64,000 nucleotides of DNA from Streptomyces mutabilis (GCF_014649815.1 NZ_BMTT01000016.1:85688-149687), one strand, 5' to 3'. Shown: positions 24,791-35,175, counted from the first letter of the stretch. Program-made: numbers and translations. The notes: generated by a model not told the origin, from the letters alone.

Positions 24791-26556
24791 GCGAGGACCT
24801 TCCCGCTGAGACGGTCGGCGAGACCAAGGCGACGAAGGAGGCCAAGGAGACCGAGGCGGCCCGGGAGGCGGCGGGGCCGCTGCACGCCCAGGAGGCCGAG
24901 GAGTCGCGGGCCGCCGGGGCGCCGAAGGCCGGCAAGTCGTCCAGGTCCGCCCGGGCCGGGAAGAAGTCGGGGGCGACCGCCGCCACGAAGGGCGCGAAGG
25001 CGGCCGGGAAGCCCGTCGAGCCGGTGCCGCCCCTCGACTGGAGCAACCCCCTGCGCGATCCCCAGGACCGCCGCCTCCCCCGGATCGCCGGCCCCTCGGG
25101 TCTGGTCATCTTCGGCGTCACCGGCGACCTCTCCCGCCGCAAGCTGATGCCGGCCGTCTACGACCTGGCCAACCGCGGTCTGCTGCCGCCGGGCTTCTCC
25201 CTGGTCGGCTTCGCCCGCCGCGACTGGGAGAACCAGGACTTCGCCCAGGTCGTGCACGACGCGGTCAAGGAGCACGCGCGCACACCGTTCCGCGAGGAGG
25301 TCTGGCAGCAGCTCGCCGAGGGCATGCGCTTCATTCCCGGTGACTTCGATGACGACGAGGCGTTCGAGCAGCTGCACAAGGCCGTCCAGGAGCTGGACAC
25401 CTCGCGCGGAACGAGCGGCAACTACGCCTTCTACCTCTCGGTGCCGCCGAAGTTCTTCCCGAAGGTCGTCCAGCAGCTCAAGAAGCACGGCCTGACCGAC
25501 GCCCCGGACGGATCCTGGCGCCGCGCGGTGATCGAGAAGCCGTTCGGGCACGACCTGGGCAGCGCCCGCGAGCTGAACGCCCTGGTGCACGAGGTGTTCG
25601 ACCCGGAGCAGGTCTTCCGCATCGACCACTACCTGGGCAAGGAGACCGTCCAGAACATCCTGGCGCTGCGCTTCGCCAACACGATGTTCGAGCCGATCTG
25701 GAACCGGTCCTACGTGGACCACGTGCAGATCACCATGGCCGAGGACATCGGCATCGGCGGCCGGGCCGGCTACTACGACGGCATCGGCGCCGCCCGCGAC
25801 GTCATCCAGAACCACCTGCTCCAGCTCCTCGCGCTCACCGCGATGGAGGAACCGGCCTCCTTCGACGCCCCGTCGCTGCTCACCGAGAAGCTGAAGGTTC
25901 TGCGGGCGGTACGGCTGCCCGACGACCTGGGCCTGCACACCGTGCGCGGGCAGTACGAGGGCGGCTGGCAGGGCGGCGCTCAGGTGCCCGGCTACCTGGA
26001 GGAGGAGGGCATCGACCCGGCCTCCGTCACCGACACCTACGCGGCGATCAAGCTGGGCATCGACAACCGCCGCTGGGCGGGGGTCCCCTTCTACCTGCGC
26101 ACCGGCAAGCGCCTGGGCCGCCGGGTCACCGAGATCGCGGTCGTCTTCCAGCGCGCCCCGCACTCCCCCTTCGACTCCACCGCGACGGAGGAACTGGGCG
26201 AGAACGCGATCGTCATCCGCGTCCAGCCCGACGAGGGCATGACGGTGCGGTTCGGTTCCAAGGTGCCGGGCACGTCGATGGAGATCCGGGACGTGTCCAT
26301 GGATTTCGCGTACGGCGAGTCCTTCACGGAGTCCAGCCCGGAGGCGTACGAACGGCTGATCCTGGACGTCCTGCTGGGCGACGCCAACCTGTTCCCCCGT
26401 CACCAGGAAGTGGAAGAGTCCTGGCGGATCCTCGACCCGATCGAGGAGTACTGGGGCACGCACGGGAAGCCCGCGCAGTACGCCTCGGGCGGCTGGGGAC
26501 CGCGGGAAGCCGACGAGATGCTCGCACGAGACGGACGGAGCTGGCGCAGGCCATGA
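24787..26556 (+). CDS. zwf: Glucose-6-phosphate dehydrogenase with a Lys/Ala-rich N-terminal extension
   Basis: 589 residues against about 510 for usual homologues. The catalytic body starts near residue 83 ([20 protein letters not shown]), with NADP motif [14 protein letters not shown] (109-122), active-site RIDHYLGKE (His281) and EKPFGHDL. Residues 1-80 are an Ala/Lys/Glu tract with [19 protein letters not shown], resembling histone-H1-like tails. ATG 24787 overlaps the tal stop; a start inside the tract (GTG for VEPVPPLDW) would give a normal-length enzyme. First step of the oxidative branch. Confidence 0.93.
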   Translation: MSEDLPAETVGETKATKEAKETEAAREAAGPLHAQEAEESRAAGAPKAGKSSRSARAGKKSGATAATKGAKAAGKPVEPVPPLDWSNPLRDPQDRRLPRIAGPSGLVIFGVTGDLSRRKLMPAVYDLANRGLLPPGFSLVGFARRDWENQDFAQVVHDAVKEHARTPFREEVWQQLAEGMRFIPGDFDDDEAFEQLHKAVQELDTSRGTSGNYAFYLSVPPKFFPKVVQQLKKHGLTDAPDGSWRRAVIEKPFGHDLGSARELNALVHEVFDPEQVFRIDHYLGKETVQNILALRFANTMFEPIWNRSYVDHVQITMAEDIGIGGRAGYYDGIGAARDVIQNHLLQLLALTAMEEPASFDAPSLLTEKLKVLRAVRLPDDLGLHTVRGQYEGGWQGGAQVPGYLEEEGIDPASVTDTYAAIKLGIDNRRWAGVPFYLRTGKRLGRRVTEIAVVFQRAPHSPFDSTATEELGENAIVIRVQPDEGMTVRFGSKVPGTSMEIRDVSMDFAYGESFTESSPEAYERLILDVLLGDANLFPRHQEVEESWRILDPIEEYWGTHGKPAQYASGGWGPREADEMLARDGRSWRRP

Positions 26557-27488
26557 GGATCGACCTGACCGACACCACGGCAAGCAGGATCAACAAGGCG
26601 CTGGTCCAGGGCCGCCGCGCCATCGGCACGCCGGCCGTGGGTATGGTGCTCACGCTGGTGATCGTCACCGACGAGGAGAACGCCTACGACTCGATCAAGG
26701 CGGCCGAGGAGGCCTCGCACGAGCACCCCTCGCGCACCCTGGTCGTGATCAAGCGGCACCCGCGCAACCTGCGCGACCGCACCCGCTCGCACCTCGACGC
26801 CGAGGTCCGGGTGGGCTCGGAGGCCGGCACCGGCGAGACGGTGGTGCTGCGGATGTACGGGGAGGTCTCCGAGCACGCCGATTCGGTCGTGCTGCCGCTG
26901 CTGCTGCCGGACGCCCCGGTCGTCGTGTGGTGGCCGGTGGACGCGCCCGACGACCCCGCCGGGGACCCGCTGGGCGCGCTGGGCCAGCGCCGTATCACCG
27001 ACCTGTACGCGGTGGAGCGCCCGATGGAGACCCTGGAGCGCCGGGTGCGCACCTACACTCCGGGCGACACCGACCTGGCCTGGACCCGGCTGACGCTGTG
27101 GCGTTCCATGCTGGCGGCCGCCCTCGACCAGGCCCGGGCGCCGGTGACCTCGGCGACCGTGGAAGCGGAGGCGGACAACCCGGCGGCCGAGCTGCTGGCC
27201 CGCTGGCTGGAGGCGCGGCTGCACGTGAGGGTCGACCGCGTGGTCACCGACGGTCCGGTCGTCACGGCCGTCCGGCTCGGGACCGCGAACGGGGAGATCG
27301 TCATCGACCGGCCCGAGGGACCGATCGCCACGATGACCCTGCCCGACCAGCCCCCGCGCTCCCTCGCGCTGAAGGTCCGCTCGACCTCCGAACTCATCGC
27401 CGAGGAGCTCAGGCGCCTCGACGCGGACGAGATGTACGCCATCGCCCTGCGCGGCGAGGCCGGCAAGGAGACTCCTGTCCATGTCTGA
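26553..27488 (+). CDS. opcA: OpcA: glucose-6-phosphate dehydrogenase assembly protein
   Basis: 311 residues. OpcA activates or assembles Zwf in cyanobacteria and actinobacteria. Seen: [59 protein letters not shown] and a C-terminal [23 protein letters not shown] overlaps the zwf stop, supporting a stoichiometric partner. Confidence 0.93.
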   Translation: MRIDLTDTTASRINKALVQGRRAIGTPAVGMVLTLVIVTDEENAYDSIKAAEEASHEHPSRTLVVIKRHPRNLRDRTRSHLDAEVRVGSEAGTGETVVLRMYGEVSEHADSVVLPLLLPDAPVVVWWPVDAPDDPAGDPLGALGQRRITDLYAVERPMETLERRVRTYTPGDTDLAWTRLTLWRSMLAAALDQARAPVTSATVEAEADNPAAELLARWLEARLHVRVDRVVTDGPVVTAVRLGTANGEIVIDRPEGPIATMTLPDQPPRSLALKVRSTSELIAEELRRLDADEMYAIALRGEAGKETPVHV

Positions 27489-29139
27489 GACCGACACCCC
27501 GAAGCTCGACCGACGCCCGGAGTGGACCGCGCTGGCGGACCACCGCAAGGACGCGCTGCCGCACCCGGACCTGCGGAGGCTGTTCGCCGACGACCCCGGG
27601 CGGGCCGAGCGGTACGTCGTGCGCGTCGGCGACCTGCGCATCGACTACTCCAGGAACCTGGTCACCGACGAGACGCTGACGCTGCTGCGCGAACTCGCCG
27701 CCGCCACCGGCGTGTTCGAACTGCGCGACGCCATGTTCCGCGGCGAGCGGATCAACATCACCGAGGACCGGGCGGTGCTGCACACCGCGCTGCGCGCCCC
27801 GCGGGACGCGGTGATCGAGGTCGACGGCGAGAACGTCGTGCCCAAGGTGCACGCCGCGCTGGACAGGATGGCCGACTTCGCAGGCCGGGTCCGTTCCGGT
27901 GAATGGACCGGTCACACCGGCAGGCGCATCAGGAACGTCGTCAACATCGGCATCGGCGGCTCCGACCTCGGTCCGGCGATGGCCTACGAGGCTCTGCGGG
28001 CGTTCACCGACCGCTCGCTCACCTTCCGCTTCGTGTCGAACGTGGACGGCGCCGACCTGCACGAGGCGGTCCGGGACCTGGACCCGGCCGAAACGCTGTT
28101 CATCGTGGCGTCCAAGACGTTCACCACCATCGAGACGATCACCAACGCGACCTCGGCGCGCTCCTGGCTGCTGGCCGGACTGGGCGGGGACGAGAAGGCG
28201 GTCGCCAAGCACTTCGTCGCCCTGTCGACGAACGCCGAGAAGGTCGCGGACTTCGGCATCGACACGGCCAACATGTTCGAGTTCTGGGACTGGGTCGGCG
28301 GCCGCTACTCCTACGACTCGGCGATCGGGCTGTCCCTGATGATCGCCATCGGCCCGGACCGCTTCCGGGAGATGCTCGACGGCTTCCGCATCGTCGACGA
28401 GCACTTCCAGAACGCAGAGGCCCCGGCCAACGCCCCGCTGATCCTGGGCCTGCTGGGCATCTGGTACGGCAACTTCATGGGTGCCCAGTCGCACGCGGTC
28501 CTGCCGTACAGCCACTACCTGTCGAAGTTCACGGCCTACCTCCAGCAGCTGGACATGGAGTCGAACGGCAAGTCGGTCGACCGCGACGGACGCCCGGTTC
28601 AGTGGGAGACCGGGCCGGTGGTCTGGGGCACGCCGGGGACGAACGGCCAGCACGCCTACTACCAGCTCATCCACCAGGGCACCAAGCTCGTCCCGGCCGA
28701 CCTGATCGGCTTCGCCCGGCCCGTCGCCGAGCTGAGCGACGAGCTGAAGGCGCAGCACGACCTGCTGATGGCCAACCTGTTCGCCCAGGGCCAGGCACTG
28801 GCCTTCGGCAAGACCTCCGACGAGGTCCGCGCGGAGGGCGTGCCCGAGGAGCAGGTGCCGCACCGCACCTTCAAGGGCAACCATCCGACGACCACGGTCC
28901 TGGCCGGTGAACTGACCCCCTCCGTCCTCGGCCAGCTGATCGCGCTGTACGAGCACAAGGTGTTCGTCCAGGGCGCCGTCTGGAACATCGACTCCTTCGA
29001 CCAGTGGGGCGTCGAGCTCGGCAAGGTGCTGGCCAAGCGCGTCGAGCCGGCCCTGACCGAGGGTGCTGACGTGCCCGGCCTCGATCCGTCCACGGCCGCG
29101 CTGGTGGCCGCCTACCGTGAACTGAAGGAAGTGCGCTGA
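27481..29139 (+). CDS. pgi: Glucose-6-phosphate isomerase
   Basis: 552 residues. It interconverts glucose- and fructose-6-phosphate, returning product to the oxidative branch. Signatures: [35 protein letters not shown], the second PGI signature near [18 protein letters not shown], and [14 protein letters not shown]. The start overlaps opcA by 8 bp. Probably the second pgi copy of the genome. Confidence 0.95.
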   Translation: MSETDTPKLDRRPEWTALADHRKDALPHPDLRRLFADDPGRAERYVVRVGDLRIDYSRNLVTDETLTLLRELAAATGVFELRDAMFRGERINITEDRAVLHTALRAPRDAVIEVDGENVVPKVHAALDRMADFAGRVRSGEWTGHTGRRIRNVVNIGIGGSDLGPAMAYEALRAFTDRSLTFRFVSNVDGADLHEAVRDLDPAETLFIVASKTFTTIETITNATSARSWLLAGLGGDEKAVAKHFVALSTNAEKVADFGIDTANMFEFWDWVGGRYSYDSAIGLSLMIAIGPDRFREMLDGFRIVDEHFQNAEAPANAPLILGLLGIWYGNFMGAQSHAVLPYSHYLSKFTAYLQQLDMESNGKSVDRDGRPVQWETGPVVWGTPGTNGQHAYYQLIHQGTKLVPADLIGFARPVAELSDELKAQHDLLMANLFAQGQALAFGKTSDEVRAEGVPEEQVPHRTFKGNHPTTTVLAGELTPSVLGQLIALYEHKVFVQGAVWNIDSFDQWGVELGKVLAKRVEPALTEGADVPGLDPSTAALVAAYRELKEVR

Positions 29140-29140
29140 C

Positions 29141-30022
29141 ATGCAGATCGGTCTCGTGGGTCTCGGCAAGATGGGCGGCAACATGCGCGAGCGTCTGCGC
29201 AACGCCGGCCACACGGTCGTCGGATACGACACCAATCCCGAGCTGGCCGACGTGAACAGCCTCGTCGACCTCGTCGAGCAGCTGGAGCGACCGCGCGCCG
29301 TCTGGGTGATGGTCCCGGCCGGCGCCGCCACCCAGGGCGTCATCGACCAGCTGGCGACCCTGCTCCGGCACGGCGACACCGTCATCGACGGCGGCAACTC
29401 CCGCTGGACGGTTGACGAGAAGCACGCCGAGGAGCTGGCCAAGCACGGCATCAACTTCGTCGACGCGGGCGTCTCGGGCGGCGTATGGGGTCTGAAGAAC
29501 GGCTACGCGCTGATGGTCGGCGGCGACAAGGAGGTCGTCGACGACCTCAAGCCGATCTTCGACGCACTCAAGCCCGAGGGCCCCTACGGCTACGTCCACG
29601 CGGGCAAGGTCGGTGCCGGGCACTTCTCCAAGATGGTCCACAACGGCATCGAGTACGCCATGATGCAGGCCTACGCCGAGGGCTGGGAGCTGCTGGAGAA
29701 GGTCGACTCCGTGGACAACGTCCGCGAGGTCTTCCGCTCCTGGCAGGAGGGCACGGTCATCCGGTCCTGGCTGCTGGACCTGGCCGTCAACGCCCTCGAC
29801 GAGGACCACCACCTGGACAACCTGCGCGGATACGCCCAGGACTCCGGCGAGGGACGCTGGACCGTCGAGGCGGCCATCGACAACGCCGTGCCGCTGCCCG
29901 CGATCACGGCTTCCCTCTTCGCGCGGTTCGCGTCCCGGCAGGAGGACTCGCCGCAGATGAAGATGATCGCCGCGCTGCGCAACCAGTTCGGCGGCCACGC
30001 GGTGGAGTCCGCCGAGAAGTAG
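29141..30022 (+). CDS. gnd: 6-phosphogluconate dehydrogenase, decarboxylating (short GntZ-type)
   Basis: 293 residues, the short form of about 300 rather than 470. It oxidises 6-phosphogluconate to ribulose-5-phosphate. Rossmann GLVGLGKMGGNM, VDAGVSGGVWGLKNGYALM, catalytic GAGHFSKMVHNGIEYAMMQA. 1 bp after the pgi stop; last gene of the pentose-phosphate operon. No 6-phosphogluconolactonase gene is present, so that step must be encoded elsewhere or be spontaneous. Confidence 0.94.
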   Translation: MQIGLVGLGKMGGNMRERLRNAGHTVVGYDTNPELADVNSLVDLVEQLERPRAVWVMVPAGAATQGVIDQLATLLRHGDTVIDGGNSRWTVDEKHAEELAKHGINFVDAGVSGGVWGLKNGYALMVGGDKEVVDDLKPIFDALKPEGPYGYVHAGKVGAGHFSKMVHNGIEYAMMQAYAEGWELLEKVDSVDNVREVFRSWQEGTVIRSWLLDLAVNALDEDHHLDNLRGYAQDSGEGRWTVEAAIDNAVPLPAITASLFARFASRQEDSPQMKMIAALRNQFGGHAVESAEK

Positions 30023-30089
30023 GCGCTCTTCGGGCGGGCCGGAAAGCGCGTTGACGTGATCGGCCGGTTCGGGTCAGAGTCCATCCCTG

Positions 30090-31550
30090 ATGGAGATCGA
30101 CGACCTGACACCGGCCGAGACGCGCGTCTGGCGGGCGTTCGCCACGGGCACCCTGCTGGACTTCCGCGCGGCCGACGACGAGGATCCTTCCGACGGCGGC
30201 GCCTGGGGCGCCGAACGGACCGTCCGCGCCCACGTGCTGAGGGCGCTGCTGCTGGACGGCCCACGCGCGGAGGGCGAGGTGCCCGCGCTCAATCTGGCGG
30301 GGGTGCGCGTCACCGGTGGTCTGGAACTCCAGTACGCGACGGTCGACCACCCGGTGCGGCTGCGGCACTGCCACTTCGAGGACGTGCCGCGCCTGTACGG
30401 AGCGCGGCTGCGCGAGGTGAACCTGAGCGAGTCCGTGCTGCCCGGGCTGATCTCGCACGCCGTCCGGGTGGAAGGTGTGCTGCGGCTGACCCGCGCCCGG
30501 TTCGGCGGGATGGTGCGGCTCGGGGGCGCGGAGGTCACCGGGAGCCTGTATCTCGAGAGCACGCGGATCCACGCGCCGGACACCGAGGGGCCGGTGCTCC
30601 AGCTCAACCAGGCGGTGCTCGGCGCCGACCTGTGGGCACCGGGCCTCGTGACCCGGGGCGAGGTGCGGCTCGACGGCGCCCGGGTGGCCGGGACCGTCAA
30701 CCTGACCGACGCGGTGCTCGACCGGCCGGGCGGCACCGCGCTGAAGGCCGAGACACTGGCGGCCGAGTCCGACGTACTGCTGCGCAACGCCGAGGTACTG
30801 GGCCGGCTGGAACTGCGCGGCGCGCGCATACCCGGCCGGCTGGACCTGTCGCACGCGCGCCTGGCCAACCCGGGCGGTACCGCGCTGCGGGCCAGCAGTT
30901 GCGTCATCGGTGAACTGTGGCTGCGGCAGGGCCCGATGGTGGAGGGCGTCCTCAATCTGCGCCGCACCCAGGTGGACGTGCTGTTCCTCGAACCGGAGGT
31001 CGTACCGGACTGGGTCCAGCTCAACGACCTCACGTACACGTCGCTCATCCCGCACGAGCCCGCCGAGCGGCGGCTGCCGATGCTGGAGAAGGGCGACAGC
31101 TACCTGCCCTTCGTCTACGAGCAGCTGACCGCCTCCTACCGCAGGATCGGCGACGACGACGCGGCCCGGTCGGTCCAGCTCGCCAAGCAGCGGCGGCACC
31201 GGCGCACGCTGCCCTGGTACGGCCGGCTGTGGGGCCACCTCCAGGACGTCACGGTCGGCTACGGCTTCCGGCCGCTGCGCGCGGGCGGCTGGCTGCTGTC
31301 GCTGCTCGCGGTCGGCTCGGTGGCGTACGGACTCCACCACCCGCCGCCGCTCAAGCCCGCCGAGTCCCCCGGCTTCAACCCGGTGTTCTACACCCTGGAC
31401 CTGCTGCTGCCGGTGATCTCCTTCGGACAGGAGAACGCCTTCGCCCCCGAAGGGGGCTACCAGACGCTGGCGTACGTCCTCATCATCACGGGGTGGATCC
31501 TGGCCACGACGGTGATCGCGGGCCTGACCCGCACCGTCAGCCGCCAGTGA
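30090..31550 (+). CDS. Beta-helix/pentapeptide-like protein with C-terminal membrane anchor
   Basis: 486 residues. Residues 65-300 are a series of about 20-residue repeats with LxLxxAxVxGxLxL character (LNLAGVRVTGGLELQYATVD, VRLDGARVAGTVNLTDAVLD, LELRGARIPGRLDLSHARLA), suggesting a right-handed beta-helix. Near the C-terminus two hydrophobic segments (GGWLLSLLAVGSVAYGL; TLAYVLIITGWILATTVIAG) flank an external loop. Often annotated membrane-associated oxidoreductase, but no redox motif is visible. It sits 67 bp after gnd and may be read with the operon. The C-terminus overlaps the convergent gene by 14 bp. Confidence 0.8.
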   Translation: MEIDDLTPAETRVWRAFATGTLLDFRAADDEDPSDGGAWGAERTVRAHVLRALLLDGPRAEGEVPALNLAGVRVTGGLELQYATVDHPVRLRHCHFEDVPRLYGARLREVNLSESVLPGLISHAVRVEGVLRLTRARFGGMVRLGGAEVTGSLYLESTRIHAPDTEGPVLQLNQAVLGADLWAPGLVTRGEVRLDGARVAGTVNLTDAVLDRPGGTALKAETLAAESDVLLRNAEVLGRLELRGARIPGRLDLSHARLANPGGTALRASSCVIGELWLRQGPMVEGVLNLRRTQVDVLFLEPEVVPDWVQLNDLTYTSLIPHEPAERRLPMLEKGDSYLPFVYEQLTASYRRIGDDDAARSVQLAKQRRHRRTLPWYGRLWGHLQDVTVGYGFRPLRAGGWLLSLLAVGSVAYGLHHPPPLKPAESPGFNPVFYTLDLLLPVISFGQENAFAPEGGYQTLAYVLIITGWILATTVIAGLTRTVSRQ

Positions 31551-33333
31551 ACCCCCGCACCGCGTGCTGCGCCGCCAGCCGGACCGGCGCGTTCGCCGCG
31601 CCGTAGCCCCGGTAGCCGCCGTCGCGTTGGACGAGTTCGAAGAAGACCCGGCCGACGGTGTGCGTGTAGCAGTGCCGGAAGGTGCCGTGCGCGTCGCGGT
31701 CGTAGAGGATGCCCAGCTCCCGGTACGTCTCCAGCTCCCCGTCGGCGAACTCGAAACGGGCGGCGAGGTCGTCGTAGTAGTTGGCGGGGATCGGCAGCAG
31801 CGGCCCGCCGGCCTCCCGGTAGCGGCGAGCGGCGGCGATCACGTCGTCGGTGGCCAGGGCGATGTGCTGGGCGTGCGCGGTGTCGTCGGTGGGTGCCGGT
31901 CCGACGGTCAGGACGATGCGGACGGCGCCGTCGTCGGTGCTGACGGCGCGGCTGCGCAGCAGCCCGTAGGGGTCGGCGACGTCCACACTCTCCTGCGGGC
32001 GCAGGCCGAGCACGGCCCGGTGGAAGAGCGCCGCCTCGTCGAACTGGTGCCAGGGCTGGGTGAGGGAGAGGTGGTCGACACGCCAGGGTTCACCGTCGTA
32101 CGACGGGTGCGCGACGTCCTCGAAGTCAGCACGCCAGTCGGGCAGTCCGGGACGCCCGGTGGCGCAGAAGAACAGCTCCGTGCCGTCGGGCGCCGCGACC
32201 GCTTCCAGGGCAGCGTCCCCGGGCGCGCGGCGGCGCGGCAGCACCGGGGCGAGCAGGGCCTCGGCGCGGTGGGCCGCCCCGGCGGGGTCGGGTGACTCCA
32301 GGCCGACGGCGGCCAGCCGGGTGCCGTCGCGGCGTTCGGCCGGGCCGGTGTTCACCAGGACGCGGGCGTCGCCTCGCTGCCACAGGTCGACGGGTTTCCC
32401 GCGGTGCCGTGCGGTCCGGGTGAAGCCCAGCGCGCCGAGCACGGCGGAGACGGGTGCCGCGTCGGGCGTGACCAGTTCGGCGAAGGCGATCCCGGTGGGC
32501 GCGGCGGGCGCGGGCGGGGTCGCCAGGCCGACGGTCTCCTGGAGGGTCAGCAGGGAGCGCCGGGCGTCCACGGCCGTGGGGGCCGCCTCGGACTGGCGGA
32601 AGACGTCGTTGAAGACCTCCAGGGAGAGCGGGCCGTCGTAGCCCGCGCGCAGGACGTGCCGCACCAGCCCGGCGACGTCGAAGCCGCCCTGCCCGGGGAA
32701 GCAGCGGTAGTGGCGGCTCCACTGGAGGACGTCCATCGCGAGCAGCGGCGCGTCGGCGAGCTGGAGGAAGAAGATCTTCTCGCCGGGGATGTCCTCGATG
32801 CCCTCGGGGTCGCTGCCTCGGGAGAGGATGTGGAAGCTGTCGAGGCAGGTGCCGAGCGCGGGGTGGTCGGCGTCCTCGACGACGCGCCAGGCGTGGTCGT
32901 AGGTGCTGATGTGCCGGCCCCAGGCGAGCGCTTCGTAGGCGACGCGGACGCCGTGGTCCTCGGCCAGGCCGGCGAGGCGGCTCAGCTGCTCGGCGGCGAG
33001 GGCGTCGTCGTCCAGGGCGTGCGGGGAGACACTGGAGCAGACCAGGACGGTGTCCGCGCCGAGCCTGCGCATCAGCTCGAACTTGTGCCGGGCCCGGCAC
33101 AGGGCCCTGGTGAACTCCTCCTCGGGCAGTGCCTCGATGTCCCGCACGGGCTGGTAGAGGTCGATGGTGAGGCCGAGGTCGGCGCAGCGGGCGCGGATCT
33201 CCTCGGGGGTCAGAGGGCTGGCCAGCAGGTCGTTCTCGAAGATCTCCACGCCGTCGAAGCCCGCCCGGGAGGCGGCGGTGAGCTTCTCGGTGAGCGAGCC
33301 GCTGAGGGAGACGGTGGCGATGGACGTCCGCAC
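31537..33333 (-). CDS. 3-dehydroshikimate dehydratase fused to a 4-hydroxyphenylpyruvate dioxygenase-like domain (QuiC type)
   Basis: 598 residues. Residues 1-290 form a TIM barrel of the sugar-isomerase/dehydratase family (GFDGVEIFENDLL, VRVAYEALAWGRH, LGTCLDSFHILSRG, FPGQGGFDVAGLVRHVLRAG). Residues 300-598 are HPPD-like, with likely metal ligands in WRVDHLSLTQPWHQF, AHAQHIALATDDV and VFFELVQRDGGY. Such fusions (QuiC1 of Pseudomonas) convert dehydroshikimate to protocatechuate. GTG 33333 with AGGAAGAGG upstream. Next to a shikimate/quinate dehydrogenase and an MHS permease, so a quinate catabolic role is well supported. Confidence 0.9.
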   Translation of the reverse strand: MRTSIATVSLSGSLTEKLTAASRAGFDGVEIFENDLLASPLTPEEIRARCADLGLTIDLYQPVRDIEALPEEEFTRALCRARHKFELMRRLGADTVLVCSSVSPHALDDDALAAEQLSRLAGLAEDHGVRVAYEALAWGRHISTYDHAWRVVEDADHPALGTCLDSFHILSRGSDPEGIEDIPGEKIFFLQLADAPLLAMDVLQWSRHYRCFPGQGGFDVAGLVRHVLRAGYDGPLSLEVFNDVFRQSEAAPTAVDARRSLLTLQETVGLATPPAPAAPTGIAFAELVTPDAAPVSAVLGALGFTRTARHRGKPVDLWQRGDARVLVNTGPAERRDGTRLAAVGLESPDPAGAAHRAEALLAPVLPRRRAPGDAALEAVAAPDGTELFFCATGRPGLPDWRADFEDVAHPSYDGEPWRVDHLSLTQPWHQFDEAALFHRAVLGLRPQESVDVADPYGLLRSRAVSTDDGAVRIVLTVGPAPTDDTAHAQHIALATDDVIAAARRYREAGGPLLPIPANYYDDLAARFEFADGELETYRELGILYDRDAHGTFRHCYTHTVGRVFFELVQRDGGYRGYGAANAPVRLAAQHAVRGFTGG

Positions 33334-33347
33334 GTCGGTACCTCTTC

Positions 33348-34226
33348 CTACTTCGGGGCGCCGACCACGCCGGCCAGCTCTGTGATGTCGGCGAGCATCC
33401 GCACGACGTCGGGTTCCCGCCCGGTGAACAGCCGGAACGCGTCCGCGGCCTGGAAGACGGCCATGCCGCCGCCGTCGAGGGTGGCGCAGCCCAGGGCGCG
33501 GGCCGTGCTCAGCAGTCCGGTCTCCAGCGGGCGGTAGACGACCTCGGCGACCCACAGCCCGGCGTGCAGCAGGCCGGCGGGCAGGGGCAGGCCGGGGTGG
33601 GCGGCCATGCCGGTGGGGGTGGCGTGGACGATGCCGTCGGCCGTGGTCAGCAGCGCCGGCAGCCCATCGGAGCCGGCGTGGGCGGCGCGCCCCGGACCGA
33701 AGTGCCGGTTCAGCTGGGCGGCGAGGGTGGCGGCCCGCTCGGGCAGCGCGTCGACGACGGTGACCTGACCGGCGCCCAGGGTGAGCGTGGCGTGGGCGAC
33801 GGCCGCGCCCGCGCCGCCGGCGCCGAGCTGCACGATCCGCTCCAGCGGCGCGTCGGGCAGTCCCCGGGCGAAGGACGCGGCGAAGCCGGTGACGTCGGTG
33901 TTGTGACCGGTCGCCCGACCGGTGTCGTCGAAGACGACCGTGTTGACCGCGCCGAGCGCCTCGGCCTGCGGTGCGAGCGCGTCCAGGTGCTCGATGACGA
34001 GCTGCTTGCACGGGTGGGTGATGTTCAGCCCGTCGAAGCCGAGGTCCCGAGCCGCACGCAGCAGGTCGCCCACCGCCTCGGCCGGCACCCCGAGGGTGTC
34101 GATGTCGATCAGCCGGTACAGGTAGCGAAGGCCCTGCCGGTCGGCCTCCCGCTGGTGCAGTGCCGGGCTGAGCGACGGGCCGATGCCGGAGCCGATCAGT
34201 CCGACGAGATACGAGTCCTTGGCCAC
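33348..34226 (-). CDS. Shikimate/quinate dehydrogenase
   Basis: 292 residues. AroE fold: LIGSGIGPSLSPALHQREAD, the catalytic Lys region NITHPCKQLVIEHLD, GHNTDVTGFAASF, Rossmann LGAGGAGAAVAHATLTLG. The motif GIGPSLSPALH instead of the SxSP of biosynthetic AroE, and the neighbours, favour the catabolic QuiB/YdiB class. GTG 34226 with a good CAGGAGGT. It lies 14 bp upstream of the dehydratase start. Confidence 0.9.
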   Translation of the reverse strand: MAKDSYLVGLIGSGIGPSLSPALHQREADRQGLRYLYRLIDIDTLGVPAEAVGDLLRAARDLGFDGLNITHPCKQLVIEHLDALAPQAEALGAVNTVVFDDTGRATGHNTDVTGFAASFARGLPDAPLERIVQLGAGGAGAAVAHATLTLGAGQVTVVDALPERAATLAAQLNRHFGPGRAAHAGSDGLPALLTTADGIVHATPTGMAAHPGLPLPAGLLHAGLWVAEVVYRPLETGLLSTARALGCATLDGGGMAVFQAADAFRLFTGREPDVVRMLADITELAGVVGAPK

Positions 34227-34267
34227 CGGGGACCTCCTGAGCGGCTCGGGTCCACGCCCGAGCGACC

Positions 34268-34287
34268 AATGTACGAACCAGTACGTT
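34268..34287. promoter_or_regulatory. Operator-like inverted repeat AATGTAC-N6-GTACGTT
   Basis: Seven-base arms with one mismatch lie between the dehydrogenase (start 34226) and the divergent TetR gene (start 34387). AT-rich against its surroundings. The TetR protein is the likely ligand. Confidence 0.55.
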
Positions 34288-34386
34288 AGTCATAGCAGTA
34301 GGTCGGGGCGGATGGGAAGGCCAGGGCTTCTACAATCACCGCACGTCCTCCACCCGCAGTTCCGCCCCGGCCCCCGAAGGAACCCG

Positions 34387-35052
34387 ATGACCAGCGTCGA
34401 CGAACCGGCACGATCCGGCACCCGCACCCGCGACGCCGCCCGCACCCGGGCCGAGATCCTCGACGTGGCGACGCGGGAGTTCGCCCGGGCCGGCTACGAC
34501 GGGGCCCGCGTCGACGAGATCGCCGCCCGCACCCGCACCACGAAGCGGATGATCTACTACTACTTCGGCGGCAAGGAGCAGCTGTTCACGGCCGTGCTGG
34601 AGCGGGCGTACGGCGTGATCCGGGAGGCCGAGCAGCAGCTCGACGTCGAGCACCTGGACCCGGTGGCGGCCATCCGGCGCCTCGCGGAGGTGACCTTCGA
34701 CCACCACGAGCGGCACCCCGACTTCATCCGCCTGGTCTCCATCGAGAACATCCACGACGCCGAGCACATCGCGTCCTCGGAGATGCTGGCCAGCATCGGC
34801 TCCCCGGCCCTCGACGTGATCCGCCGCATCCTCGAGGAGGGCCGGCGCTCGGGCCTGTTCACGGCCGACGTCGACGCCGTCGACCTGCACGCGATGATCA
34901 GCTCGTTCTGCTTCTTCCGGGTCGCCAACCGGCACACCTTCGGCGCCCTGTTCGGCCGCGACCTGGTCGCCGAGGACCAGCGCGAGCACTACCGGACCAT
35001 GCTCGGCGACATGGTGATCGCCTACCTGACGGCGGAGCGCACGGCGGACTGA
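34387..35052 (+). CDS. TetR-family regulator of the quinate/shikimate cluster
   Basis: 221 residues. The N-terminal helix-turn-helix (ARTRAEILDVATREFARAGY, TRTTKRMIYYYFGGKEQLF) is typical TetR; the C-terminal domain (HHERHPDFIRLVSIENIHDA, MISSFCFFRVANRHTFGALF) resembles TetR_C_41-type proteins found with aromatic catabolism. It lies between the enzymes and the permease; probably represses both until quinate or shikimate binds. Confidence 0.88.
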   Translation: MTSVDEPARSGTRTRDAARTRAEILDVATREFARAGYDGARVDEIAARTRTTKRMIYYYFGGKEQLFTAVLERAYGVIREAEQQLDVEHLDPVAAIRRLAEVTFDHHERHPDFIRLVSIENIHDAEHIASSEMLASIGSPALDVIRRILEEGRRSGLFTADVDAVDLHAMISSFCFFRVANRHTFGALFGRDLVAEDQREHYRTMLGDMVIAYLTAERTAD

Positions 35053-35146
35053 GCGGCCCGCCCCAGAAGCGGCGCGGACCTCGGGAGGGGGCCGGCGCGG
35101 ACCTCTCGACAGGGCGGCGGGGACGCCCACGGGCGGGCGGGACCTC

Positions 35147-35175
35147 TTGACACACGGGAAACGTGCGCGCAACAT
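35147..35175 (+). promoter_or_regulatory. Promoter of the MHS permease
   Basis: TTGACA (35147-35152) with 17 bp to CAACAT (35170-35175). Just downstream is an AT-rich, partly symmetrical stretch (35192-35215, CTAACTATCCA...) that may be a second TetR site. Start codon at 35280. Confidence 0.45.

Noticed and set aside
31537-34293. A 918-codon leftward frame joining dehydratase and dehydrogenase regions
   Set aside because: The upper third is an out-of-frame shadow of the dehydrogenase gene at 33348-34226; the real start GTG 33333 has a strong ribosome-binding site.
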